Source: Streptomyces sp. SS1-1 (GTDB taxonomy: Bacteria > Actinomycetota > Actinomycetes > Streptomycetales > Streptomycetaceae). From it: a stretch of 64,000 nucleotides of DNA. The translations under genes and the position numbers were made by a program. The notes under the pieces were generated by a model. It worked only from the letters and a program-made list of their open reading frames with translations, searched no databases and had not been told where the DNA came from. The stretch spans positions 6,550,501 through 6,614,500 of the forward strand of contig NZ_WBXN01000004.1 in NCBI RefSeq assembly GCF_008973465.1, in the 5' to 3' direction. Shown here in pieces: positions 1 to 7,716 of the stretch. Positions within the stretch are counted from its first letter, which is position 1; each line of letters opens with the position of its first letter.

Positions 1-328
1 CGGCCGGCGGGTACTTGGTGGCGGCGACCAGCGCCTCGGCCTGGGACCGGGACTCGACGGTCGGCGCGACGATCCCGCGCGCCCCGCTGTCGAGCAGCCG
101 CAGGATCGGCGCGGGATCCAGCGAGCCCACCCGGGCGTACGCGTAGGCGTTGTCCCGAGGGATCGAGCGCAGGATGCCGCAGGCCGCCTCCAGCCCCAGC
201 TCGCCGTGCTGGAGGTCCAGGATCACACCGTCGTACCCGGCGGCCACCGCCCACTCCGGGACGGAGAACGCGGGCACCGTCTGGTGGTACAGGACCGGCT
301 TCCGGTCGCCGAGCGCCTCCCGCTTCAC
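1..328 (-). CDS. HpcH/HpaI-family aldolase, partial (C-terminus beyond window edge)
   Basis: The visible N-terminal 109 codons match the HpcH/HpaI (class II, pyruvate-dependent) aldolase family. Reading minus from GTG at 328 gives an AAGYDGVILDLQHGE stretch, typical of the metal-site strand, then a region with LLDSGARGIVAPTVES. These enzymes split 4-hydroxy-2-oxo acids into pyruvate and an aldehyde, which would be the last step of the meta-cleavage route encoded upstream. The GTG start overlaps the TGA of the NTF2-like gene (GTGA), and an AGGAG lies just before it, so translation is coupled. A classical mhp pathway uses the unrelated MhpE aldolase; here an HpaI-type enzyme takes that place. 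The 3' end lies outside the window. Confidence 0.8.
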   Translation of the reverse strand, partial: MKREALGDRKPVLYHQTVPAFSVPEWAVAAGYDGVILDLQHGELGLEAACGILRSIPRDNAYAYARVGSLDPAPILRLLDSGARGIVAPTVESRSQAEALVAATKYPPA

Positions 329-795
329 CGGGCGGCTCCTTCCTGCCCGGCCACGCGCGCGGCGTGCGCCGCGGCCGCCCGGCCGCCGAAGACCGGCACG
401 ATCTCCCGGCGGGCGAACAGCCACCGGCCGTCCACCCTGCGGTAGCGCTCGCGGAACTCACCGACGGAGGCGGGCAGGGTCTGCGGCTCGTTGGTGTCGC
501 GGAAGGTGAGGTACTGCACGGTCCCCTCGACCTCGTCCCCGTCAGCGGCCCACACCAGCCGGATCCCGCCGATGTGGTGCCGGCCCACGACGTCGGTCTG
601 CAGTGCCCGCTTGGCGCCCCACGCCTTCATGGCCTCGCGGTCCATGTCGCCCATCGGGCCGACGGAGACGCCGTCCTCCGTATACAACTCCCAGGTGGTG
701 TCCGCCCGGTTGTGGTCCAGGCGGTGGAGCATCTCCGCGATGAGCTGCTCGATCTCGACGCGGGTGGTCGCGTCGACGGGACGGTAGTCGGTCAT
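325..795 (-). CDS. SnoaL/NTF2-like protein
   Basis: A 156-aa protein with the SnoaL/NTF2 cone fold pattern: a helical N-terminus (IEQLIAEMLHRLDHNRADT), a strand with ELYTEDG, then alternating strands ending RRVDGRWLFARREI, which is the usual family ending. Members act as small hydratases, isomerases or dehydratase-like subunits, or have no known activity. Its position inside a meta-cleavage operon, between the hydratase and the aldolase, suggests it acts on a ring-cleavage intermediate, for example as a tautomerase or isomerase. That role is inferred from context only. Start ATG at 795 lies two bases beyond the upstream stop, and the stop overlaps the aldolase start. Confidence 0.7.
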   Translation of the reverse strand: MTDYRPVDATTRVEIEQLIAEMLHRLDHNRADTTWELYTEDGVSVGPMGDMDREAMKAWGAKRALQTDVVGRHHIGGIRLVWAADGDEVEGTVQYLTFRDTNEPQTLPASVGEFRERYRRVDGRWLFARREIVPVFGGRAAAAHAARVAGQEGAAR

Positions 796-797
796 GG

Positions 798-1592
798 TCA
801 GCCCTTCGTTTCCGCGGTCGCGACCACGCGACCCAGTCCGGTGATGGTGGCGACGCACTCGACGTCGGCGGGCCACGGCTCGATGTAGCCGATGGACCCG
901 GACAGCAGCACCTCGCCGGCCCGCAGCGGTTCGCCGGTGCGGATCGCGGTCTCGGCGAGCCAGATCACCGCGTTGACCGGGTCGCCCAGCACGTTGCGGC
1001 CGACGCCACGCGTGATCTCGGTGCCGCCGCCCGTGATGACCAGCTCCACGTCCCGCAGGTCGACTTCGCCGTACGGGTGCCGCTCCTCGCCGAGGACGAC
1101 GCCGCTGCAGCCCGCGTTGTCCGCGATGGTGTCGACGATCTGCCCGACCGAGCCGCCGTAGCGGAAGTCGACGGCCTCGAACGCGGGGGTCACGTAGTCG
1201 ATCGCGGCCTCGACGGCCTCGCGGGACGGGTCCAGGACGTCGTCCTTGAGTACGAACGCGACCTCGGCCTCGATGAGCAGCCGGTTGTACGAGGACAGCG
1301 GCAGGCGGGTGCCCGAGGGGTGCACCATGTCGTCGTGGATGATCCCGTAGTCGGGCTCGTCGATGCCGACGCGCTGCTGCACGAGCGGGTTGGTCAGGCC
1401 GACCTTGCGGCCCACCCGCTTCACCCCCAACTCGCTCTCGCGCAGGGCGGCGAAGGCGGCGGAGATGGCGTAGGCCGTGTCGAGGTCGCGCTCCGGGAGC
1501 CGGGGGCTCACGTACGGCACCGTGTACACGCCGCGCTGGGCCTCGAACAGCTCGCGGGCGATCTGGCTGATGGTCTCCCGGGTGACGCTCAC
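798..1592 (-). CDS. 2-hydroxypentadienoate / 2-oxo-4-enoate hydratase (MhpD/HpcG type)
   Basis: A 264-aa member of the fumarylacetoacetate hydrolase fold, hydratase subgroup. Visible family features are VGRKVGLTN, IDEPDYGIIHDDM, LLIEAEVAFVL (metal-ligand acidic residues), a central VDFRYGG and a C-terminal GEVLLSGSIG. It would add water to the 2-hydroxydienoate released by the upstream C-C hydrolase, giving the 4-hydroxy-2-oxo acid cut by the aldolase. I chose GTG 1592 because AAAGGA precedes it by five bases; an ATG 21 bases further upstream (1613) has no ribosome binding site. It is cytoplasmic and co-transcribed with its neighbours. Confidence 0.85.
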   Translation of the reverse strand: MSVTRETISQIARELFEAQRGVYTVPYVSPRLPERDLDTAYAISAAFAALRESELGVKRVGRKVGLTNPLVQQRVGIDEPDYGIIHDDMVHPSGTRLPLSSYNRLLIEAEVAFVLKDDVLDPSREAVEAAIDYVTPAFEAVDFRYGGSVGQIVDTIADNAGCSGVVLGEERHPYGEVDLRDVELVITGGGTEITRGVGRNVLGDPVNAVIWLAETAIRTGEPLRAGEVLLSGSIGYIEPWPADVECVATITGLGRVVATAETKG

Positions 1593-1624
1593 TCCGGTCC
1601 TTTCGTCAGGCATGCTTCGGTCCG

Positions 1625-2512
1625 TCAGGCATGCTTGTGGAGGAAGGCGACCGCGGCGGCGTTGAACTCGGCGGCCCCCTCCCACTGCGGCCAGTGCGCG
1701 GCGCCGCGGATCAGCAGGTACTGGCCGTCCGGGATGAGGGCGCACAGGCGCGCCCCCTCGGCCTCGTCGCCGGTCGGCTCGTTGTCGGTCCACACCATCA
1801 ACGCCGGGACCGGCACGGCGGCGAAGTCGTCGTCCGTGACGCGGTTGCGCCACCGCCGCTCGGGCTCGCGCAGGGCGGAGACGTTCGCCATGCTGAACCC
1901 GTCGCGGGAGTAGACGGCCTGGCGGACCCGGACGAGTTCGTCGGTGATGTTCTCCGGGTCGTGGATGACGACCTGGAGGCGCTTGCGCACGTTCTCGAAG
2001 GTCGGCTCGCTCACCGCCCGGGCACTCACCGACTGCGTGCGGTCCAGCCCGGGTTCGCCGACGACCCGGCCGCCCGGCGCGGACAGGATCACCGTGCGCA
2101 GCCGCTCGGGGTGCTTCGGCGCGAACTTCAGCGCGAGCCAGCCGCCGAGCGACTCGCCGGCCAGGTGCACGCGGTCCAGCTCCAGCGCGTCGAGCAGGGC
2201 GAGCAGGTGCTCCTCGTAGTCGCGGATCTCCAGCGGATGGTCGGCGAGCGAGGTGTGGCCGTGGCCCGGGTAGTCGTAGCCGACCACCCGGAAACCGGCC
2301 TCGGCGAGCGCCCGCACGTTCTGCGTCCAGGCCTCGATGTGCCCGCTGGTGCCGCTGGCCAGGACGACCGTCTGGGCGTCCGGGGCCGCCCCCGCGATGT
2401 CGAGGACCCGGGTGCGGTAGCCGCCCGCGTCCACGTACCGCAGCGTGTGCTCCAGGTCCGCGATCTCCTCCCACAGGGTGGCGAGGTGCCTGTGCCGCGT
2501 GTCGGGGCTCAT
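1625..2512 (-). CDS. Alpha/beta hydrolase, meta-cleavage product C-C hydrolase (MhpC-like)
   Basis: A 295-aa alpha/beta hydrolase. The nucleophile elbow GESLGG places the catalytic serine at about residue 121; the Asp is in VWTDNEPT and the His in GAAHWPQW near the C-terminus, all in family order. YDYPGHGHT is the usual loop before the elbow. Directly after an MhpB-type dioxygenase, the likely substrate is the 2-hydroxy-6-oxo-diendioate ring-cleavage product, split into a 2-hydroxydienoate and an organic acid. Start ATG 2512 overlaps the dioxygenase stop (ATGA). A 14-bp direct repeat lies at its 3' end (see findings). Confidence 0.82.
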   Translation of the reverse strand: MSPDTRHRHLATLWEEIADLEHTLRYVDAGGYRTRVLDIAGAAPDAQTVVLASGTSGHIEAWTQNVRALAEAGFRVVGYDYPGHGHTSLADHPLEIRDYEEHLLALLDALELDRVHLAGESLGGWLALKFAPKHPERLRTVILSAPGGRVVGEPGLDRTQSVSARAVSEPTFENVRKRLQVVIHDPENITDELVRVRQAVYSRDGFSMANVSALREPERRWRNRVTDDDFAAVPVPALMVWTDNEPTGDEAEGARLCALIPDGQYLLIRGAAHWPQWEGAAEFNAAAVAFLHKHA

Positions 2513-3444
2513 GCGGTCACCGCCGCCTGGACGGCGAAGCCGGCGCCCCACTTCTCGACGGCCCAGTAGCGGTCGACGGCGAAGCGGTAGGGACCGGCGG
2601 TCGACAGTGCCGCGTAGGCCGCGATCCAGCTGCGCATCTCGTGTGCGGCCGAGCCGCCCTCCGCCATGAACCAGCCGTTCTCCCAGCCGTCGACCGCGCC
2701 GAGGTCGCCGGAGCGGAACGCGTCGAGGACGAGCTTGTCCCACTCCTCGTTCAGCGGGTCGCTGGGGGCCTTGCCGTCGGCGATCGCCTGGATGCCCCGC
2801 ACGATCGCCTGCTCGCGCTCGCGCCGCTCCTCGGAGGAGGGGGCGTAGGCGACCAGACGTTCCCGCACGGTGCCGGGCGCGCCGTCCCAGCGGGGGATCG
2901 GCGGGTTGTGGGAGATGCCGCCCGAGGCGAGGAACAGCACCTTCTTGTCCAGCGTGCGGGCGGCGCGGCCGAACGCCTCGCCCATCAGGCGCACCCGCCG
3001 CATGGGGGTGAGCGGCAGACCGATGGCGTTCACGAACACCGGCACGATCGGCTGGGTGAAGTCCTTGCCGAACACGAAGTCGAGCGGCTGCACCACCCCG
3101 TGGTCGACGGTCATCCGCTCGCTGCGGCCGATGTCGATGCCCTCGGCCAGGACGGCGGCGTGCAGGGCCCGGGCGGCGTCGGCGTCGACGGGGAGCGGGC
3201 CCGCGGTGGTGCCGTAGTCGCCGATGCCCTCGGCGACCGCGCCGATCGCCCAGGGGGTGATCAGGGAGTAGAGCTGGCCGTTGAAGTGGTCGGGGCCGAA
3301 CACCACGACCAGGTCGGGGTCGTACGCCCCGACGAACTCCTTGACCTCGTCGATGGCGGCATTGATCTCGGCGAACGTCTCCCCTCCGGGGTCGACGTTG
3401 CCGAAGGACGGCGCGTGGGAGAGCGCGGCGACGGCCAGCGGCAT
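2509..3444 (-). CDS. mhpB: 3-(2,3-dihydroxyphenyl)propionate 1,2-dioxygenase-type extradiol dioxygenase
   Basis: A 311-aa class III extradiol ring-cleavage dioxygenase that aligns end to end, from memory, with E. coli MhpB (314 aa). Shared blocks include the N-terminal LSHAPSFGNVDPG, VVVFGPDHFNG, TVDHGVVQPLDF and LFLASGGISHNPP. His115 and His179, the catalytic histidines named for E. coli MhpB, fall at the same numbers here. The enzyme opens 2,3-dihydroxyphenylpropionate or 2,3-dihydroxycinnamate next to the diol, using Fe(II). No ring hydroxylase (MhpA) is visible in the window, so substrate identity is inferred. ATG 3444 has a GAAAGG about six bases upstream. Confidence 0.9.
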   Translation of the reverse strand: MPLAVAALSHAPSFGNVDPGGETFAEINAAIDEVKEFVGAYDPDLVVVFGPDHFNGQLYSLITPWAIGAVAEGIGDYGTTAGPLPVDADAARALHAAVLAEGIDIGRSERMTVDHGVVQPLDFVFGKDFTQPIVPVFVNAIGLPLTPMRRVRLMGEAFGRAARTLDKKVLFLASGGISHNPPIPRWDGAPGTVRERLVAYAPSSEERREREQAIVRGIQAIADGKAPSDPLNEEWDKLVLDAFRSGDLGAVDGWENGWFMAEGGSAAHEMRSWIAAYAALSTAGPYRFAVDRYWAVEKWGAGFAVQAAVTA

Positions 3445-3480
3445 GGAACGGTTCCTTTCTCGGAAGGGGGCGGACGGCCG

Positions 3481-4842
3481 CTACGCGGACGTGCCGGAGA
3501 GTGCGGGCTCGGGCCGGGCCTCGGACGAGGTGTCGGACCGGCGGCTCAGGTGGAGGACGATGATGCTGGCGCCGGCGAGGAGCATCGGCAGCGAGAAGAC
3601 GGTGAAGGCCGTGCCCATCCCCAGGCCCGCGTCGAAGGCGGCGCCGCCGACGACCGGCGCCGCGATGCCGCCGAACCGGCCGACGCCGATCACCACGCCG
3701 AAGCCGGTCGAACGGGCCAGCGTCGGGTAGAGCGTGGGGACGATCGCGTAGAAGGCGGCGGTGCCGGAGCAGACGAAGAAGGAGGCGAGGAAGAGGGTCC
3801 ACCAGGCGGTCGGCATGCCCGACCCCACGATGCCGAACAGCGACAGGGTGACGGTGGCCAGGACCAGGAAGACCGGGGCGAGGAAGCGGATGTTGACGCG
3901 GCCGCCGAGGAAACCGAAGAGGACGTTGCCGAGGATGCCGCCGATGCTGAACGCGGTGACGAGCTGCGGGGCCAGCGCCGGGTTGTCGTTGGCGGACGCC
4001 ACGCTGCTGGGCGCCCAGTTCGTCATGAAGTAGAAGCTGAGCATGTAGGCGATGTAGCCGACGCTCATGAGCAGCGTGTAGAACCCGGTCCGGCCGGTGA
4101 ACACGGTGCGCAGGGTGCCCTTCGCCCTGACGCCCGTCGAGTCGGTCTCCGGGAGTGCGGCGAGCGCCGGGCGGTGCATCTTGGCCAGCAGCGCGTTGAG
4201 CCGCTGGAGGGAGTCCGTGCGGCGGCCCTCGGAGAGCCAGACGAGCGACTCGGGCAGCAGGGCGTACGTGGCGACGGCGGCGATCGCGCTCAGCGCGAAG
4301 CCGATCCACCAGCCGTACTGCCAGCCGCGCGTGTCCAGCATCGGCCCGACGATCATCGAGCCGAGCAGTCCACCGATGTTGATCGCGGCGGCGTACACCG
4401 CCATGACCAGGGCGTACACCCGCTTGCCCGTGTACTCGGAGAGGATGACGCCGACCACGGCCACCAGACAGCCGACCCCGACACCGGTGACGATCCGGCT
4501 GACGACCAGGGGCCATGTCCCGGTGTCCGGCGACGCGAACGGGCCGATGAACATGCCGGCCGCGATGGTCACGGTCGCCATGACCCCCATCCTGCGTCTG
4601 CCGATCCGGTCGGCGAGCGGCGCGACGATGATCGACCCCACGAGCATGCCGATCAGGGCGCCGGACATCACGAGTCCGAGTTCGGCCTTGGAGACGCCGA
4701 AGCCCCTCTCGATGTACGGGGCGGAGAACGAGGTCAGCGAGACGTCGTAGCCGTCGAGCACGACCAGGGCGATCGCGATGACGATGGCGCGGACCTGCAG
4801 ACCGCTCATCTTCTGCTGCGGAATGTGGTCGGTGATCCTCAT
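3481..4842 (-). CDS. MFS aromatic acid transporter (AAHS/MhpT-like)
   Basis: A 453-aa major facilitator protein with twelve probable membrane spans. The first helix carries ALVVLDGYDVSL, with the Asp-Gly-x-Asp typical of aromatic acid:H+ symporters, and motif A appears as PLADRIGRRR. It would import the phenylpropanoid or related aromatic acid that the downstream genes degrade, and it is the first gene of the operon. GGGAG six bases ahead of ATG 4842 supports this start. The TAG stop is followed by a 36-base gap before the dioxygenase, so co-transcription is likely. Confidence 0.87.
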   Translation of the reverse strand: MRITDHIPQQKMSGLQVRAIVIAIALVVLDGYDVSLTSFSAPYIERGFGVSKAELGLVMSGALIGMLVGSIIVAPLADRIGRRRMGVMATVTIAAGMFIGPFASPDTGTWPLVVSRIVTGVGVGCLVAVVGVILSEYTGKRVYALVMAVYAAAINIGGLLGSMIVGPMLDTRGWQYGWWIGFALSAIAAVATYALLPESLVWLSEGRRTDSLQRLNALLAKMHRPALAALPETDSTGVRAKGTLRTVFTGRTGFYTLLMSVGYIAYMLSFYFMTNWAPSSVASANDNPALAPQLVTAFSIGGILGNVLFGFLGGRVNIRFLAPVFLVLATVTLSLFGIVGSGMPTAWWTLFLASFFVCSGTAAFYAIVPTLYPTLARSTGFGVVIGVGRFGGIAAPVVGGAAFDAGLGMGTAFTVFSLPMLLAGASIIVLHLSRRSDTSSEARPEPALSGTSA

Positions 4843-4940
4843 GAAGTTCTCCCTGTTCCGGGACAGAGCGGACCTGTGCCGTGGCGGCGGCCCGCAGGGA
4901 TGAGGTGGACCGCGCACCGGGTCGCGTTCCATCGACGAAA

Positions 4941-4999
4941 TCTAGAAGTTACGTTCTAGAATCGTCATTACATTGACGATCCGCAGCAGGCGGTGTCAA
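4941..4999 (-). promoter_or_regulatory. Promoter and two stacked operators of the meta-cleavage operon
   Basis: On the minus strand TTGACA (4999-4994), an 18-bp spacer and CAATGT (4975-4970) form a good sigma-70-type promoter. Two perfect inverted repeats follow with identical geometry, 7-bp arms and a 6-bp spacer: ATCGTCA/TGACGAT at 4961-4967 and 4974-4980, which covers the -10, and TCTAGAA/TTCTAGA at 4941-4947 and 4954-4960, just after the expected start site. This placement fits repression by a dimeric regulator. No regulator gene sits beside it; it may lie beyond the left edge. Confidence 0.65.
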
Positions 5000-5065
5000 G
5001 GGTCGGAGGACATTTCCCACAACGCGGTCCGTCGCGGCCGGCGTGCGCACGCGACTCCTCATACC

Positions 5066-5107
5066 GACGCGAGTGTCGGCATCGGATAGGATGCCGACAC
5101 TCGCGTC
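5066..5107 (+). promoter_or_regulatory. 42-bp perfect inverted repeat around a -10 box (probable TetR operator)
   Basis: The arms 5066-5082 and 5091-5107 are perfect 17-base reverse complements separated by eight bases (CGGATAGG). The spacer and first arm bases form TAGGAT (5087-5092), a classic Streptomyces -10 hexamer. The repeat ends 67 bases before the FtsX start codon. The downstream operon ends in a TetR gene, so autorepression at this site is the natural reading. A clear -35 box was not found. Confidence 0.65.
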
Positions 5108-5174
5108 GTCAAGTGTGAGTAAAGATCCCTGCGCCGGACGACGTGCCCTTCCCGTCCCCTCGCCCGGAGTCCCC

Positions 5175-6302
5175 GTGTTCCTCGCCCTACGCGACCTGCG
5201 CTTCGCCCGCGGCCGCTTCGCCCTCATGGGCGCCGTGGTCGCCCTCATCGCCGTCCTCGGCGTCCTCCTGTCCGGACTGGCCTCCGGACTGGCCGACGCC
5301 GGCATCTCCGGGCTGCGCGCGCTGCCCCTGACCCACATCGCCTTCGACGAGAAGGCGACCAGCGAGCAGTTCTCCCGATCCACCGTGGAGCAGGAGGACT
5401 GGGAGGCGTGGTCCAAGGCACCGGGGGTGAAGCGCGCCGAGACGTTCGGCAACACCCTCACCAACGCCCAGATCACCAAGGGCGCCGAGAAGGGCGAGCA
5501 GGTCAACCTCGCCGTCTTCGGCATGGCACCCGACTCGCCCCTGGCCCCGGAGCCGACCGAGGGCAAGGGCCTGAAGGACGCGGGCGGCGGCATCGTCATC
5601 ACCCAGGAGATCGCCGACCTCGGCGTGCGGATCGGGGACGTCCTGACCGCCGACAAGAGCGAGGTCCCGCTGAAGGTGGTCGGCCTGGTCGACGACACCG
5701 TCTCCTACGGCCACATCGGCGTCGCCTACGCCGACCTCGACACCTGGCGCCACCTGCACTACGGCCTGCCCGGCGAACTGCCCGAGGCCGCGCTGCGGCA
5801 GGCCACGGCCGTCGCCCTCACCCTGGAGGACGGCGCCGACGTCAGCGCCGTCGAGAAGGCCACCGGCACCCGCGCCGACAGCAAGGAGACCAGCTACGGC
5901 GCGTCCCCCGGCTACACGGCCGAGTCCAGCACCATGGCCCTGATCAAGGGCTTCCTGTACGCCATCTCCGCCCTGGTCGTCGGCGCGTTCTTCACCGTGT
6001 GGACCGTCCAGCGCAAGCCCGAGATCGCCCTGCTGAAGGCGCTCGGCGCCCCCACCCGCTACATCCTGCGCGACGCCCTCGCCCAGGTCGTCGCCGTCCT
6101 CGTCGCCGCCACGGCCGTCGGCACCGCCGTCGGTCTCGCTCTCGGCAGCGCGATGATCGGCAAGGCCCCGTTCTCCCTGTCCGCCCCCGCCATCGCCACG
6201 TCCGCGGGCCTGCTCATCGGCCTCGGGACCATCGGCGCCGTCGTCGCCGTCCGCCGCATCACCGCCGTCGACCCCCTGACCGCCCTGGGAGCCACCCGAT
6301 GA
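5175..6302 (+). CDS. FtsX-like ABC transporter permease
   Basis: A 375-aa MacB/FtsX-type permease: an N-terminal membrane helix (about residues 15-40), a large extracytoplasmic domain of about 230 residues, then three C-terminal helices including AISALVVGAFFTVWTVQRKPEIALLKALGA, shown here only to mark the FtsX signature region. Such permeases pair with one ATPase and work in mechanotransmission, lipoprotein handling or drug export. GTG 5175 was chosen because GGAG sits five bases upstream; an upstream in-frame start would run into the operator. The stop overlaps the ATPase start (ATGA). Confidence 0.85.
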   Translation: MFLALRDLRFARGRFALMGAVVALIAVLGVLLSGLASGLADAGISGLRALPLTHIAFDEKATSEQFSRSTVEQEDWEAWSKAPGVKRAETFGNTLTNAQITKGAEKGEQVNLAVFGMAPDSPLAPEPTEGKGLKDAGGGIVITQEIADLGVRIGDVLTADKSEVPLKVVGLVDDTVSYGHIGVAYADLDTWRHLHYGLPGELPEAALRQATAVALTLEDGADVSAVEKATGTRADSKETSYGASPGYTAESSTMALIKGFLYAISALVVGAFFTVWTVQRKPEIALLKALGAPTRYILRDALAQVVAVLVAATAVGTAVGLALGSAMIGKAPFSLSAPAIATSAGLLIGLGTIGAVVAVRRITAVDPLTALGATR

Positions 6303-7015
6303 CCACGACCAGCACCGACCACCCGGCCCCCCAGGACGCCACCGCCGCCGGCGGACTGCGGCTGCACGACGTCAGCCTGACCCTGGGCGACGGCGACACG
6401 GCCGTCACGGCCCTCGACCACGTCGAACTGACCGTCGCACCGGGCGAGTTCGTCGCCGTGGTCGGCCCCTCGGGGTCCGGCAAGTCCAGCCTGCTCGCCG
6501 TCGCCGGAGGTCTCCAGCGGCCCACCTCGGGCACGGTCCACATCGCCGGCACCGAGCTGACCGCCCTGTCGGACAAGGACCGCACGGCCGCCCGCCGGCG
6601 CCACATCGGCTTCGTCTTCCAGCAGTCGAACCTGCTCGCCTCGCTGACCGTCCGGGAACAGCTCCTGCTGCCCCTGCACATCGACGGACGCCTCGACGCG
6701 GCGGGCCGGACCCGGGCCGACGAACTCATCGAGGCGGTCGGCCTCGCCCATCGCGCCGGCTCCCGCCCGCACCAGCTGTCCGGCGGCGAACGCCAGCGCG
6801 CCGGGCTCGCCCGCGCCCTGATGACGTCGCCCGCCGTCCTCCTGGTCGACGAGCCCACCTCGGCGCTGGACCGCGAGCGCTCGGCGGAGGCGGTCCGCCT
6901 GATCGCCGAGCAGACCCACCGGCACGGCACCGCGACGGTCATGGTCACCCACGACACGGCGATAATGGACGCCGCCGACCGGGTCCACGAGATGGTCGAC
7001 GGCCGGCTGTCCTGA
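6299..7015 (+). CDS. ABC transporter ATP-binding protein (LolD/MacB type)
   Basis: A 238-aa ATPase with Walker A GPSGSGKSS, the Q-loop in FVFQQSNLL, the signature LSGGERQRAGLARAL, Walker B LLVDEPTSALD and the switch His in VTHD. All catalytic residues are present. It is the energising subunit for the overlapping FtsX-like permease. No accessory HlyD-like protein is encoded nearby. The family handles efflux of hydrophobic compounds or lipoproteins; substrate is unknown. Confidence 0.9.
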   Translation: MTTTSTDHPAPQDATAAGGLRLHDVSLTLGDGDTAVTALDHVELTVAPGEFVAVVGPSGSGKSSLLAVAGGLQRPTSGTVHIAGTELTALSDKDRTAARRRHIGFVFQQSNLLASLTVREQLLLPLHIDGRLDAAGRTRADELIEAVGLAHRAGSRPHQLSGGERQRAGLARALMTSPAVLLVDEPTSALDRERSAEAVRLIAEQTHRHGTATVMVTHDTAIMDAADRVHEMVDGRLS

Positions 7016-7074
7016 CCGGGCGGGGGCCGGCGCCCCGGCCCCCGCCCCGTCCGTCACCCAGGAGCCCCTCCCGT

Positions 7075-7674
7075 ATGCCGAAGATCAACGCCTCCACCGT
7101 CGCCGAACACCGCGCGCAGCAGCGCGAGGCGCTGATCGGGGCGGCGATCGACCTCCTGGTGCACGAGGGCGCCGCGGCCGTCACCCCGGCGGCCGTCGGC
7201 GCCCGGGCCGGCCTCGCGCGGTCCAGCGTGTACCAGTACTTCGACTCCTCGGCGGCTCTGCTGGCCACCGTCACCGAGGAGGCGTTCCGGCGCTCCGACG
7301 AGGCGCTCGCGCGCGCCCTGGCCGGGGCGGACGGCCCGCTGGAACGCGTCGAGGCGTTCTTCCGGGAGAGCCTGCGCCTCGGCGCCGAAGGCGCCCACCG
7401 GCCGGCCGCCGCGCTCATGAACGCCGGTCTCCCGCCCGCCTGCCAGGAGCGCCTGGTGGAGCTGCACCTGCGCCAGGTGGAGCCGTTCCGCGCGGCGGTC
7501 CGGGAGCTCGGCGCCCCCGAACCCGCCCTCACGGCCGACCTGATCGCCGGCATGCTCCACACCGCCCTGGCCGCCGTCGAGGGCGGCGCCCCCCTCGGCA
7601 CGGTCACGGAACGCACGCTGGACCTGGTGCGCCGCTGCCTCGTCCCCCAGGACGGTGCGGCGGACCCGGCCTGA
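7075..7674 (+). CDS. TetR family transcriptional regulator of the ABC operon
   Basis: A 199-aa TetR-type regulator. The N-terminal helix-turn-helix region reads VTPAAVGARAGLARSSVYQYFDS (about residues 37-59), with the family SSVYQYF recognition helix. It is 59 bases downstream of the ATPase in the same direction, so it is probably the last gene of the operon. The long palindrome over the operon promoter at 5066-5107 is the obvious candidate binding site. AGGAG precedes ATG 7075 by about nine bases. Confidence 0.85.
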   Translation: MPKINASTVAEHRAQQREALIGAAIDLLVHEGAAAVTPAAVGARAGLARSSVYQYFDSSAALLATVTEEAFRRSDEALARALAGADGPLERVEAFFRESLRLGAEGAHRPAAALMNAGLPPACQERLVELHLRQVEPFRAAVRELGAPEPALTADLIAGMLHTALAAVEGGAPLGTVTERTLDLVRRCLVPQDGAADPA

Positions 7675-7716
7675 CACCGGACCTGCCGCACCGCCTCCCC
7701 CTCGGAGAAGGCCTTC

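Noticed and set aside
2641..4959. Long plus-strand open frame opposite the dioxygenase and transporter genes
   Set aside because: It is rich in Gly, Asp, Arg and Glu with no domain pattern, a product of GC-skewed third positions opposite real genes. The same applies to the long minus-strand frames at 43808-46834 and 46236-49229.
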